NCBI RefSeq assembly: GCF_900302485.1
Contig: NZ_OMOI01000001.1
Location: 2,232,001-2,296,000 of the forward strand
Origin: Aliiroseovarius pelagivivens
Lineage (GTDB): Bacteria > Pseudomonadota > Alphaproteobacteria > Rhodobacterales > Rhodobacteraceae
Length of the DNA stretch: 64,000 bases
Direction of reading: 5' to 3'
A model generated the notes under the pieces. It was given only the letters and a program-made list of their open reading frames with translations, ran no database searches and was not told the origin of the DNA. Numbering within the stretch: the stretch's first letter is position 1; the number at the start of each line of letters is the position of its first letter. This document shows, one piece after another, positions 8,449 through 17,051 of the stretch. The position numbers and the translations under genes are program-made.

Positions 8449-9313
8449 TTTTGGACCTCAGTTCTGAATAGAGGTAGGGAACGACAATCGCGAAGACGAC
8501 CATCATCATCACCATTGCAGAGCTGGCCGCCTGACCGATGTCACCACGCGAGAACGCCATGGCGTACATGTAGGTCGCGGGCAGATCAGTCGCATACCCG
8601 GGGCCGCCCCCAGTGAGCGCAATGACCAAATCGAAGCTCTTGATTGCCAGGTGCGACAGCACGATGAAGGCAGACAAAAATATCGGGGTCATCGAAGGAA
8701 GGATAATGGCGGTATAAACGCGCCATGTGGGGATTCCATCGATCTGCGCGGCCTTGATGATTTCCTGATCCACAGATCGAAGACCTGCCAGAAACAGCGC
8801 CATAACAAAACCAGAGCTTTGCCAGATCGCGGCGATGACAATAGTGTAGATTGCCATGTCGGGATTCACGAGCCAGTCAAACGAGAATGTCTCGAACCCC
8901 CAACCGCGTACTGTGGCCTCAAGCCCCAATCCGGGGTTCAATATCCATTTCCACGCCGTCCCTGTGACGATCATCGAAAGGGCCATTGGGTAAAGGTAGA
9001 TTGTACGGATCGCGCCTTCGGTGCGGATGTTTTGATCCAGCAAGATCGCCAGTATCAGCCCAAGGATCATCGAGATCACGATAAACAAGAAACCAAACAC
9101 AAACAGGTTGCCAAACGCCGTGTCCCAACGGGGGGAGTCGAACAACCTGTCGTACTGGATAAACCCTTCGATTTCGTATTTTGGCAGAAGGCGCGACCGC
9201 GTCAAAGACACCCAAGCAGTCCAGGCAATAAAGCCATAGACGAAAATCAGGACAATGATGAACGATGGGGCCAGTACCAATTTTGGCGTATTTTCTTCAA
9301 GCCATTTGGTCAT
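8441..9313 (-). CDS. Sugar ABC transporter permease (GtsB-like)
   Basis: 290 residues with six predicted membrane segments and an EAA motif QEIIKAAQIDGIPTWRVYTA (about 187-206) that contacts the ATPase. It also has the typical LTGGGPGYATDLPATYMY segment of CUT1 MalF-type subunits. It lacks MalF's large periplasmic domain. It follows the binding-protein gene after a 56-nt gap holding a strong stem-loop, which would lower its expression relative to the binding protein. Confidence 0.88.
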   Translation of the reverse strand: MTKWLEENTPKLVLAPSFIIVLIFVYGFIAWTAWVSLTRSRLLPKYEIEGFIQYDRLFDSPRWDTAFGNLFVFGFLFIVISMILGLILAILLDQNIRTEGAIRTIYLYPMALSMIVTGTAWKWILNPGLGLEATVRGWGFETFSFDWLVNPDMAIYTIVIAAIWQSSGFVMALFLAGLRSVDQEIIKAAQIDGIPTWRVYTAIILPSMTPIFLSAFIVLSHLAIKSFDLVIALTGGGPGYATDLPATYMYAMAFSRGDIGQAASSAMVMMMVVFAIVVPYLYSELRSKND

Positions 9314-9332
9314 GGGACAAATTCCTAATGGT

Positions 9333-9361
9333 CCTCAGCCCCGCGATAACCGGGGCTGAGG
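9333..9361 (-). repeat. Intercistronic stem-loop between binding protein and permease
   Basis: Perfect 11-bp inverted repeat CCTCAGCCCCG (9333-9343) / CGGGGCTGAGG (9351-9361) with a 7-nt loop, starting 9 nt after the binding-protein stop. There is no U-run, so it is more likely a 3'-end stabiliser or processing/attenuation hairpin than a full terminator. Confidence 0.75.
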
Positions 9362-9369
9362 AACGTGCA

Positions 9370-10614
9370 TTAAAGGCTGTTTGCGATGGCAGCGGCAAGC
9401 TGCTGAACAGCGTCTTCTGACGACATGTCAGAATTGAAGTGTGCAGTCACAACGTCTGTGATGGCACCGGATTGCGCACCGCGCAGGGCCATGCCGTGAG
9501 CGTAGGATGGCAACAGTGAGCCACCTTCGTTGCTGGCAGCCATGTCCTTGGCGGACAGGATTGCGCAGCTGTCAAACGCATCCAAGGACACATCTGTACG
9601 CGCTGGGATAGACCCTTTGTTGAGGTTGAACACCTCTTGGAATTTCTGGCCAACAACCAGCTCTGCCAACAGCGCCTGACCTTGCTGTTTCTCTTCGCCG
9701 CTCACTTCGAACATCGCGAAACTGTCAACGTTGTACAGGAAGCCATCACCCGGTGTAGAGGCGCAGAGGAAGTCTTCGCCCGGGACCTGGCCTGCGGCCA
9801 TGAATTCGCCCTTGGCCCAATCGCCCATGATCTGGAACGCTGCTTCACCGTTCATGACCATCGCTGTGGCAAGGTTCCAATCGCGGCCGGAAAAGTTGCT
9901 GTCGACGAAACCGCGCATGACGCGCATCTGGTCGAACACGGCAACCATCTCGTCCGATGTAAGCGTGTCTGTGTCCAGCTCAACGAACGCTTTGTGGTAA
10001 CCGTCTGGCCCCAAAATTCCCAAAGCAACGGCTTCAAACACTGTCGCGTCCTGCCATGCCTGACCACCGTGCGCCAATGGGATGATACCTGCAGCCATCA
10101 GTTTTTCAGCGGCGGTATTGAATTCGGCCCATGAGGTTGGCATGCCGATGCCGTTTGCCTCCAGAACGTCGGCGTTTGCCCAGATCCAGTCAACGCGGTG
10201 AACGTTTACAGGGGCAGCACACCATGTGCCGTCACACTGCATGTGACCGGCAATTGAGGCCGGCAGAACGTCAGCCCAGTTGTTGGCTTCGGCAACAGCA
10301 GAGATGTCAGCCAATACGCCTTCTTCATACCATTCCTGAATGGCTGGGCCTTTGATCTGCGCTGCGGTTGGTGCGTTGCCCGCCAAAACACGTGCACGCA
10401 GAGCAGTGCCTGCTGCATCACCACCGCCGCCAGCGACTGGCATATCGGTCCATGTGCCGCCATTGGCTGCGAATTCTTCTTGCAGAACGGCCACGGATTT
10501 CGCTTCGCCGCCCGATGTCCAGTAATGCAAAACTTCTGCCTGTGGCTCGGCGAAAACAGCTGTCGCTGCGAAAATGGCCAAACCGGACACGGCGCCCGTA
10601 ACATGAGTATTCAT
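9370..10614 (-). CDS. Glucose/mannose-type ABC substrate-binding protein (GtsA-like)
   Basis: 414 residues. A signal peptide occupies about 1-22 (cleavage after VFA). The mature N-terminus has EVLHYWTSGGEAKS and TDMPVAGGGGDAAGTALRAR, then AGNAPTAAQIKGPAIQEW: the diagnostic pattern of Thermus/Pseudomonas glucose/mannose-binding proteins. ATG 10614 has GGGAGGAAA in front and leaves a normal signal peptide; an in-frame extension upstream has no support. First gene of the operon; binds sugar in the periplasm. Divergent from the two-component pair at 10849-13034, with phased TGTTRC repeats between. Confidence 0.9.
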   Translation of the reverse strand: MNTHVTGAVSGLAIFAATAVFAEPQAEVLHYWTSGGEAKSVAVLQEEFAANGGTWTDMPVAGGGGDAAGTALRARVLAGNAPTAAQIKGPAIQEWYEEGVLADISAVAEANNWADVLPASIAGHMQCDGTWCAAPVNVHRVDWIWANADVLEANGIGMPTSWAEFNTAAEKLMAAGIIPLAHGGQAWQDATVFEAVALGILGPDGYHKAFVELDTDTLTSDEMVAVFDQMRVMRGFVDSNFSGRDWNLATAMVMNGEAAFQIMGDWAKGEFMAAGQVPGEDFLCASTPGDGFLYNVDSFAMFEVSGEEKQQGQALLAELVVGQKFQEVFNLNKGSIPARTDVSLDAFDSCAILSAKDMAASNEGGSLLPSYAHGMALRGAQSGAITDVVTAHFNSDMSSEDAVQQLAAAIANSL

Positions 10615-10740
10615 TTTCGATTTCCTCCCAGAAAAACCGCTCCTCGCGGCTCGAATGACCTTAGTGTTGCTGCCTACACCGCCTCCGCGCAATCGCACAT
10701 GACAGGTATTCCTGCGGCGCATGCAGAAATTTCGTCCCCC

Positions 10741-10786
10741 TGTTACACGCTGTTACGTTAGGCTCGATTCTGTTGCATTTTGTTAC
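10741..10786. promoter_or_regulatory. Phased TGTTRC direct repeats, likely OmpR-type response-regulator site
   Basis: Hexamers TGTTAC at 10741 and 10751, TGTTGC at 10771 and TGTTAC at 10781 are all in 10-bp register on the same face of the helix. OmpR-family regulators bind tandem direct repeats with this spacing. The site lies between the divergent sugar-transport operon and the response-regulator gene, so it could control both. Confidence 0.7.
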
Positions 10787-10848
10787 ATAACAATGACACG
10801 CAGGTGCGGATCGGAGGAAGCCGCCCATTGCGCTGGAGGTAAATGACG

Positions 10849-11586
10849 ATGGCGATTCCACGTATATTAGTGGTCGATGATGACCCCGACATGCGCCAAA
10901 TGATGACACAGTTCTTGCGTCAAAACGGGTCAATCGCTTTGCCCGCCGCCAACGAGGGTGAAGTGGATAACCATATCGAAGGTGGCCGTGTTGATCTAAT
11001 CATTCTCGATGTCATGCTGGGGGATGAGAACGGTTTGGAGATCTGCAGACGTCTGCGGCGTGAACAGGATGTGCCGATCATCATGGTCTCTGCCCTATCA
11101 GCAGATCACCAACGCATGGAAGGCTATGCTGTGGGCGCGGACGACTATATCGCCAAGCCGTTTAACCCCGATCTACTGCTGGCGCGGATCAAAGCGGTAC
11201 TGTCGCGTACTCGGCGGTCAGCCTCGCTTGTTCATCGGCGCAACACGAAGACCTTCCAGTTTGACGGCTGGACCTATGACGCCAAATCCAGCGAGGTTCT
11301 CTCTCCTGCTAATATTCAGGTCGCCCTGTCACGGCGAGAAACCACGTTGCTGCAAGTCCTGTTGGCCAATCCACACATCCCCCTGACTCGCGAAGAGATC
11401 GCGGCCAACCTTGATGTGACAGGCGAGGCCGCGCCCACAACCGAAGCATCAGGCCGTGCTATTGATGTCTTGGTTGGCCGCTTGCGCAACAAAATTGAAT
11501 CCAACCCCAAAGACCCCCAAATCCTAAAGACAGAACGCGGCGTCGGTTATGTATTTGCCGTTGATGTTACGGAGTTGGACGGGTGA
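10849..11586 (+). CDS. OmpR-family response regulator (GltR-like context)
   Basis: 245 residues. The receiver domain (about 4-118) has the acidic pair DDD at 10-12, phospho-acceptor D54 in ILDVMLG, and K in IAKPF. The winged-helix effector domain (about 140-240) includes the R..R.KIE and RGVGYVF signatures. ATG 10849 has GGAGG 9 nt upstream; an ATG at 10843 is only 3 nt from that site and is less likely. Followed by a histidine kinase with a 4-nt overlap. Because it is divergent from a glucose-type ABC operon, it probably plays the role of Pseudomonas GltR-GtrS in controlling glucose uptake; this is inferred from position and similarity of design. Confidence 0.85.
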   Translation: MAIPRILVVDDDPDMRQMMTQFLRQNGSIALPAANEGEVDNHIEGGRVDLIILDVMLGDENGLEICRRLRREQDVPIIMVSALSADHQRMEGYAVGADDYIAKPFNPDLLLARIKAVLSRTRRSASLVHRRNTKTFQFDGWTYDAKSSEVLSPANIQVALSRRETTLLQVLLANPHIPLTREEIAANLDVTGEAAPTTEASGRAIDVLVGRLRNKIESNPKDPQILKTERGVGYVFAVDVTELDG

Positions 11587-13034
11587 AAAAACCACTCAAC
11601 AGCCTGCGCATACTCGGACCCGCCTTGGTGCTTGCCGCGCTTGTGACAGGCGCTGGTACGGTGTGGGTATGGGCGAAGTCGACCTCTGATTGGCGCGCCC
11701 ATGGTGGCGCGGCTTTTGATGCGGGGGTAACGCTGTACTATGCGCTCCAGAACGGGACCGCTCCGCCCGAGGGCGTGACTTTGACTTCGCTACCGCCAGT
11801 CGATCAGGGCCATGCAACAGCGGGGTCGTTTCGCCAAATCGCAGGAACCCCGCCTGCTGCGCGCATCACCATTGTCCCGATCTTGCCGGATGCCGCCAAC
11901 CAAATTACCGGGGCCGCCGTCACAATGGCCATCCTGTCGCCGGACCTGACCTACAGCCTTGCCGACCTGCCGCACCGCGATGGTCAAACGGCTGCGGAAA
12001 CCATGGGCGCGATCACCCGTAAAATGGCGACCTTTTGCAGCGATCCGGTGGTTGTTGTTCGCATGGGAGATGGGGACTGGCTGCGTGTTGATGGCAATCC
12101 CGTTTGGGGATGCGCGGCGGCGCCAGCAGATCTGCGCATTTTGGTGACGCTGCTTGCAGTGGTTACAACCAGTATCCTGATGACGCTCTCCCTAAACCTG
12201 TCAGCGTCCTTTTTGACTTTTGCCGAACAGCTTCGGAACCGCCGCCGCGTTGGCGGGCCGACGCGTTATGAACCTGAAGGACCGCAAGAGCTGCAGTCGA
12301 TCATCGGCGCGGTGAACAGCTATCTGGAAATCGAACGCGAACAATTGGCAGGTCGCGCTGCGGTTCTGTCTGGCGTCAGCCACGATCTGGGCACCCCCGC
12401 TGCGCGCCTAAGATTGCGGGCTGCGTTTGTCCAAGATCCTGAACTTCGCCAGAAGTTCGAAGCCGACATCGACAGCATGACAGCCATCATCGAGAGCGTG
12501 CTGACATATACCCATGCAGAAATGGGCGCTGAAGAGCCTCGCAAACTTTCGCTGACGTCGCTCATCGATGCTATTGTTGTCAATTATCAAGACATGGGTC
12601 GCCCGGTCACACTTCGCCCGGCCAAAGACGTGATTGTTCAAGGCGGGCAATCCATCTTCATGTCCCGCCAAGGCTACGGCGTGGTTTCCAACGACCGCGA
12701 TACAGTTGTCTTTGGACGGCCTGTGTCGCTAGAGCGCGCGATCACAAACTTAATCGAAAACGCACTGAAGTATGGCCGAAGAGCGACCATTTCCCTGTTA
12801 GCTGACGCACAATCCGCAACTGTGATTATCGAAGACGAAGGCTCAGATAGTACCGCCGCAGAAATCGAAGATCTGCTTGCCCCGTTTCAACGCGGTGAAA
12901 ACACGACAACGATTGATGGACATGGGCTGGGACTGACGATCGTTTCCACCATTGCGAAGTTGCATGGTGGCACTCTGACATTTGAAGACACTGCTGCGGG
13001 CGTTTCCGCGCGCTTGCTCATCCAACGCAATTGA
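11583..13034 (+). CDS. Sensor histidine kinase paired with the OmpR-type regulator
   Basis: 483 residues. Membrane helix at about 9-31, periplasmic sensor region 32-185 (with two cysteines near 152 and 177), second helix 186-210, short HAMP-like linker, H-box SGVSHDLGTP with H267, then N-box NLIENALKYG, G1 and G2 motifs (DGHGLGL). GTG start overlaps the regulator stop by 4 nt, so the two are translationally coupled. The H-box has DLGTP instead of the common E/D-L-R-TP. The periplasmic domain has no family I recognise; by location it senses a sugar or sugar acid. Confidence 0.85.
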   Translation: MKKPLNSLRILGPALVLAALVTGAGTVWVWAKSTSDWRAHGGAAFDAGVTLYYALQNGTAPPEGVTLTSLPPVDQGHATAGSFRQIAGTPPAARITIVPILPDAANQITGAAVTMAILSPDLTYSLADLPHRDGQTAAETMGAITRKMATFCSDPVVVVRMGDGDWLRVDGNPVWGCAAAPADLRILVTLLAVVTTSILMTLSLNLSASFLTFAEQLRNRRRVGGPTRYEPEGPQELQSIIGAVNSYLEIEREQLAGRAAVLSGVSHDLGTPAARLRLRAAFVQDPELRQKFEADIDSMTAIIESVLTYTHAEMGAEEPRKLSLTSLIDAIVVNYQDMGRPVTLRPAKDVIVQGGQSIFMSRQGYGVVSNDRDTVVFGRPVSLERAITNLIENALKYGRRATISLLADAQSATVIIEDEGSDSTAAEIEDLLAPFQRGENTTTIDGHGLGLTIVSTIAKLHGGTLTFEDTAAGVSARLLIQRN

Positions 13035-13752
13035 CGACCGTTTATGTGAACTGACGTATCAAGACCCTTCTGCCAGCGGTCATTCATGCTCTTTGCTGAA
13101 CTCAACATGAGGGTTCAAAACCACAGAATTATGGTGTGGTGACAGCGCAGTGACGTCGCCATAAATCCAGCCGCCTGAGTGGCACTTGATCCTGATATTC
13201 AGAGAAAAGGCATGACGATGATGTGCGTTATGCGGCCCATCATACGGCGCGGCACAGAGGCCTTGGCCGTCCTGGATCATGCCTATCGAACCGCAAGCGG
13301 GGCCTGATCTGACAGAGCCCCGGGGAGGCCTGCCCAACCTGCCCGGAGGAACAGATAGCGTGCCCATAACTCAGGGCGCTCCACGCACCCTCTCGTGGGC
13401 CGGAAGATAGAATCCGGTGCAGCCTATATGCCTCCGTGCGCATCGGTCATAGTGGGCGGATCGTGGACATTTGCTGCATCCCAGAAGCCGGCGAGCAGAT
13501 ACCGCGGACGCGCACATTCAGACCGTCAAAAAACTGGAATCTCCTGACGAGCCAACGTCAAAGACAACGCTCATTGGGCTTTGCCCGGCTAGGAAACGGG
13601 CAGCTCTACAACGCTCTCCGTCCTAGACTTCGAAGATCGAAAACCTGTGTAGCCTGTAAAATCCCCAGCCTTGACGGAATTGCTTTCAGTGTGAAGTATT
13701 GAAGTTGCTACATGACTTATCGAAGACATTGACTGGAGTGGGGAGGTCAATC
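13035..13752. other. 718-bp gap without a supported gene
   Basis: Several short open frames exist on both strands (for example 13080-13367 minus and 13436-13702 plus), but none has a convincing ribosome site, family motif or typical composition. The minus-strand frame includes a histidine-rich patch (HNAHHRHAF) that could be the decayed end of a protein. No repeats or terminator were recognised. Confidence 0.5.
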
Positions 13753-14991
13753 GTGGCCAGCTCTGAAATTAGAGCAGCACAAGAATTAAGCGAACTCATT
13801 GGACTTATTTATGATTCCGCTCTGGAGCCGAACCAATGGGAGAGGCTGCTTCAAAAGATTTGCGAGATGTTCCCCGGTCACATGGCATTGACAGGTACTT
13901 TTGACGGAGGCCATTTCCTTGGAGGGTATTCCCCTTCAGGCTTTATGACCGAACAATTCAAGTCAATGTATGAAGCCCGCTGGGACGATGGGCATTTTAT
14001 CGGTGACCAGACGGCTTATGCCGACGAGCGCGCAGCAGCGCTTCGGCGCGATCCGCCGACTTTGGGCCGGGTCCGTAGCTCGCGGGATTGGTATTCTGAT
14101 GAAGAGTATCGCAACACGGCATTCAATCGGATTTTCATGAAGCCCGTCAGAACCGGTCATTGGACAACTCTTGTTTTCGCTTTGAATGGTACGCGTCTGG
14201 CAGCCCTCATGTTTTTTGAGAACGAAGAAGAAGCGCTTGAAAAAGACTTCGCCGGGCTCCGCCAAATTCTGGAGCTCATTTCGCCACATGTGGTGCGTGC
14301 AACAAGAATTGCACGGGCGATTTATATGGCGAAGGAAGTCGCTGAAACTTACAAAGGATTTTTGGATGCGATAGCCATCCCGCTTTTGATCACGGATAGC
14401 GGTCGGACCTTGCAAACTGCGAACTCTGCAGGGCAGCGCCTGTTGGACCGAGGAGACTTATTTCGGCTGTCCCAGAACGGGAGTCTGTCGTTGGTGGATG
14501 TGCATGATTTCAACGCGTTTCGCAAAATCCTGCTTGATGTCGAAATAGATAACGATGCACGCGGCTTGCGTCTGGAGCAGGCGGATGGCGTTATTTCACT
14601 TTGCGTCGCGCCATTCCACCCTTCCATGGTCACCCATCTGCAGGCGGAGAAGGACGTTTTTGATAAAGACCAACTGCTAGCAATATTTGTCGGGGCACAC
14701 GGTACACACTCGATAAACTCTGGTCTGTTGCAGGATGTTTTCCAACTAACCCCCCGCGAGGCGACGATTTGTAACGCTTTGGCGTCTGGGCAAACGCCGA
14801 TGCAGATCTCGGTCGAACTGGGTCGGGCAGAGAAGACGATCCGGAACCAAATTCAATCAGTGTATGACAAGGTCGGTGTCGCTTCGAACCGCGAACTGTC
14901 AGATGCGCTGTCCGTGTTTCGGGCGGTCGGCGCAATGTTTGATTCAGAAGACCCGTATTTGTTCGGAGAACAACAACCTCGGGTCACTTGA
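13753..14991 (+). CDS. LuxR-type HTH transcriptional regulator
   Basis: 412 residues. Residues about 10-310 form a PAS/GAF-like sensor region of no clear family. The C-terminus has a LuxR/FixJ helix-turn-helix (about 332-386: FQLTPREATICNALASGQ then AEKTIRNQIQSVYDKVGVAS). GTG 13753 is chosen because GGGAGG lies 6 nt upstream; the frame is open further back to a TTG at 13699 with no ribosome site. There is no receiver or autoinducer-binding signature, so the signal is unknown. It stands alone, with no partner gene adjacent. Confidence 0.75.
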   Translation: MASSEIRAAQELSELIGLIYDSALEPNQWERLLQKICEMFPGHMALTGTFDGGHFLGGYSPSGFMTEQFKSMYEARWDDGHFIGDQTAYADERAAALRRDPPTLGRVRSSRDWYSDEEYRNTAFNRIFMKPVRTGHWTTLVFALNGTRLAALMFFENEEEALEKDFAGLRQILELISPHVVRATRIARAIYMAKEVAETYKGFLDAIAIPLLITDSGRTLQTANSAGQRLLDRGDLFRLSQNGSLSLVDVHDFNAFRKILLDVEIDNDARGLRLEQADGVISLCVAPFHPSMVTHLQAEKDVFDKDQLLAIFVGAHGTHSINSGLLQDVFQLTPREATICNALASGQTPMQISVELGRAEKTIRNQIQSVYDKVGVASNRELSDALSVFRAVGAMFDSEDPYLFGEQQPRVT

Positions 14992-15135
14992 GACCGCGGA
15001 TTGCACAAACCACAAAGGCTTCTCGGATGCCTCCATAGTCGCCCAACAAAAGCTCGGCGCCTTTTGTAGAACGCCGAACTCAGATTTCGCAGACCGAAGC
15101 GCCTCAACGCATTTCAATTCACGCGAAATATCCCT

Positions 15136-15606
15136 TTAGTTCACGACGACCGAACCAAGAACATCGAGCTTCGACTCCCCAGTCTCGGGATTGGTCGCTG
15201 TGGTGAAGGTGCCACCGCCAGTTGCATTGGCGAACTTGCCGGTTCCACCCGAGACATACCACGTGCCAACCGAGGCTCTATCCGGGGTCATACCAGTGAC
15301 ATTCCAGGGGCCAAACCAAGCGTCTCCATCTGCGTCGGACCAAATACAAACGCCCATACCGGACGCACCAGAGCCAAGGGCGATCTGCATGCTGCCCAGG
15401 CATTCCCCGGTCATTCCATCAAGGGGGGATCCACTTTGGGGCAGTGTGTACATCGATTTGAGGTCGACAAAGACATGCGTCTCGCCAAGCGGCATGTATT
15501 TGTTCTCGGATTTGCCAACGGTCGACCCGCTGACATCGTAGGACGCTCCACCGGCAAAAGCGGCGCCGGTCGAAGCTATAAATGCGAGAGCTGTAAGGGT
15601 TTTCAT
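15136..15606 (-). CDS. Secreted allene-oxide-cyclase/dirigent-barrel-like protein
   Basis: 156 residues with a clear signal peptide (cleavage about residue 18, AAFAGG). The mature part is all-beta in character, rich in Gly, Ser and Thr, with a GTWYVSGGTGKFANATGGGTF segment like the TG-K(F/Y)-A-GG motif of the allene-oxide-cyclase/dirigent beta-barrel superfamily. Two cysteines (in GECLG and VCIWS) could form a disulphide. ATG 15606 has GAAGGAGA upstream. Enzymatic role in bacteria is unknown; I would not assign one. Single gene, convergent with the LuxR-type gene. Confidence 0.6.
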   Translation of the reverse strand: MKTLTALAFIASTGAAFAGGASYDVSGSTVGKSENKYMPLGETHVFVDLKSMYTLPQSGSPLDGMTGECLGSMQIALGSGASGMGVCIWSDADGDAWFGPWNVTGMTPDRASVGTWYVSGGTGKFANATGGGTFTTATNPETGESKLDVLGSVVVN

Positions 15607-15797
15607 AAAATTTCTCCTTCGAAACATCCTCGACGCTTAGTTGTTCAGCGCGTCGTTTGCTGATGTTTCGAACCTGGCATTGCGCACGTAGGACCCGCAT
15701 GAGCAAAGGTACCCAAAGCGATATGGGTAATACTCCTCATGAAACACACCTCTGGTCCACGGCATCATCCAGACATCAGATAAAAGGAGTTTCAAAA

Positions 15798-15992
15798 ATG
15801 AAAATGTTCACCCAATCCCTTAAAATCGCAATTGCCGTATCCACGATTGGTCTTGGAATTGTTGCGACGCCCACCGCCGCGCAGGCCATGCCCATGCCAA
15901 CGCTAAGCTTTCCGGACGCCGAGTCCGGATGGGGCTGTCGTTTCACCAGCACATGTGAGTTTGGTCCGTTGTCGACGCGCGAAAACCGCTAA
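15798..15992 (+). CDS. Small secreted peptide, unknown function
   Basis: 64 codons from ATG 15798, with AAAAGGAG 11 nt upstream. The first 32 residues are a signal peptide ending PTAAQA; the predicted mature peptide is only about 33 residues and contains two cysteines (WGCRFTSTCEF), one possible disulphide. No family recognised. The strong ribosome site and intact signal peptide argue for a real gene. It lies next to another small secreted-protein gene on the opposite strand. Confidence 0.6.
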   Translation: MKMFTQSLKIAIAVSTIGLGIVATPTAAQAMPMPTLSFPDAESGWGCRFTSTCEFGPLSTRENR

Positions 15993-16580
15993 CACCTGCA
16001 AAAATCTGGCTTGGTCGCATCGCCTCAGGAAACGTGCGGCTGGCCAGTGATCATACCAACTTCGCATTGCCCGATTGAGTTGTCTCAAGCCCTGACTTCA
16101 ATAGCACAAACAAGTTTCGCGATGGCAGGCGGCGTTGCGGCCACGACTCCCCCCGTTTGTTGACAGCTATGGTCCGATGGCTGCCAGCTCACGAACTCGT
16201 CTCGAATGACGATCTGACTATTCTTGGGATGTCCCACATTTATCACCCCCATCGAGTGACACAGAGGGAATACTGCACTCTGTGAAAACTGGCGAAAAGA
16301 TACGCGAACGGGAAGCGGTTACGGTGCAACCATTCAAGCCATTTGCAGATCAGGAAAACAGATTTGGTGAATACCGAACGGGGTCGAACCGTTGACCTCT
16401 TGCAGGCCATGGGCAAGAAATCGCGTGCGCCATAGACACATATAGATTTTGCGATATGAACATATTATTGCTCGAATTCACATCTAAAAGCATGTGCCTA
16501 TACGGTCCAATCTGTTGAAAAAACTGAAAACGTACCTAAGTGCCAGCCCATCGCCCCGACGCCACTTTAAGGAGAGAAGT
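15993..16580. other. 588-bp intergenic stretch
   Basis: No gene is supported. It contains the tRNA-Ala-like 3' half listed separately (16365-16414) and an AT-rich stretch (16436-16500) that could hold the promoter of the gene at 16581. Confidence 0.5.
16365..16414 (-). pseudogene. Partial tRNA-Ala-like 3' half (possible attachment-site remnant)
   Basis: Read on the minus strand: anticodon-stem-like GCAAG, variable loop AGGTC, T-arm AACGG-TTCGACC-CCGTT (perfect 5-bp stem with a consensus TTCRANY loop), acceptor-like CGGTATTC and ACCA. The part upstream has GGCC in an anticodon-loop position but no D-arm, and the acceptor strand is one base too long. It therefore cannot be a working tRNA. 3' halves of tRNA genes are commonly left where an integrating element recombined. 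Confidence 0.5.
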
Positions 16581-17051
16581 ATGACATTGCCGAAAACGCT
16601 GAAGCCCCTTCTCCTTTTGATACTCTCGTTCATCGCACCAATGGCAATGGCGGATGTGACTTGTAAAGGCGACTGGCAGAGTGCGGCTTTGACCAACTAT
16701 GAAAGCTATCCCGATCCGGGAAGTGTCGAGTGCGTCAAGTACAATGGCTGCAAATGGGCAGGTCAGTTCTATGGTGTCAGTGGCAAGAAGTCCGAAAGCT
16801 GGGTGGCCAGCAAAAATATCGCTGCTGTTCACCAAAAGCACTGGAGCCGTCTTGGTGGGAAACACCTGCGTTTGCGTCAGGGCAACCGCGAGATCGTTGT
16901 TCAAGTGCTGGACCTTTGTGCCGATTCCGACTGCAACGGCTGCTGCACAAAGAACCTTGGCGGCGACGGTTATTTGATCGACATCGAGAAGTTCACGATG
17001 GGACGCTTTGGATCAGGCTCGGGCACCGTTAATTTTCAGGTGTGCAGCTAA
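16581..17051 (+). CDS. Secreted cysteine-rich protein, probable double-psi beta-barrel (expansin/barwin-like)
   Basis: 156 residues with a signal peptide (about 1-25, cleavage AMADV). The mature protein has eight cysteines, and its segment VVQVLDLCADSDCNGCC followed by DGYLIDIEKFTMGRFGSGSG resembles the VxVxDxC..C ... DLS..AF pattern of expansin/RlpA/barwin double-psi barrels. ATG 16581 has AAGGAGAG in front. It is convergent with the large glycosyltransferase fusion, overlapping its stop by 4 nt. Possible role: wall or polysaccharide binding outside the cell. Assignment is by motif only. Confidence 0.55.
   Translation: MTLPKTLKPLLLLILSFIAPMAMADVTCKGDWQSAALTNYESYPDPGSVECVKYNGCKWAGQFYGVSGKKSESWVASKNIAAVHQKHWSRLGGKHLRLRQGNREIVVQVLDLCADSDCNGCCTKNLGGDGYLIDIEKFTMGRFGSGSGTVNFQVCS

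Noticed and set aside
13080..13443. Two overlapping minus-strand frames in the gap after the histidine kinase
   Set aside because: No start signals or recognised family; composition is ambiguous.
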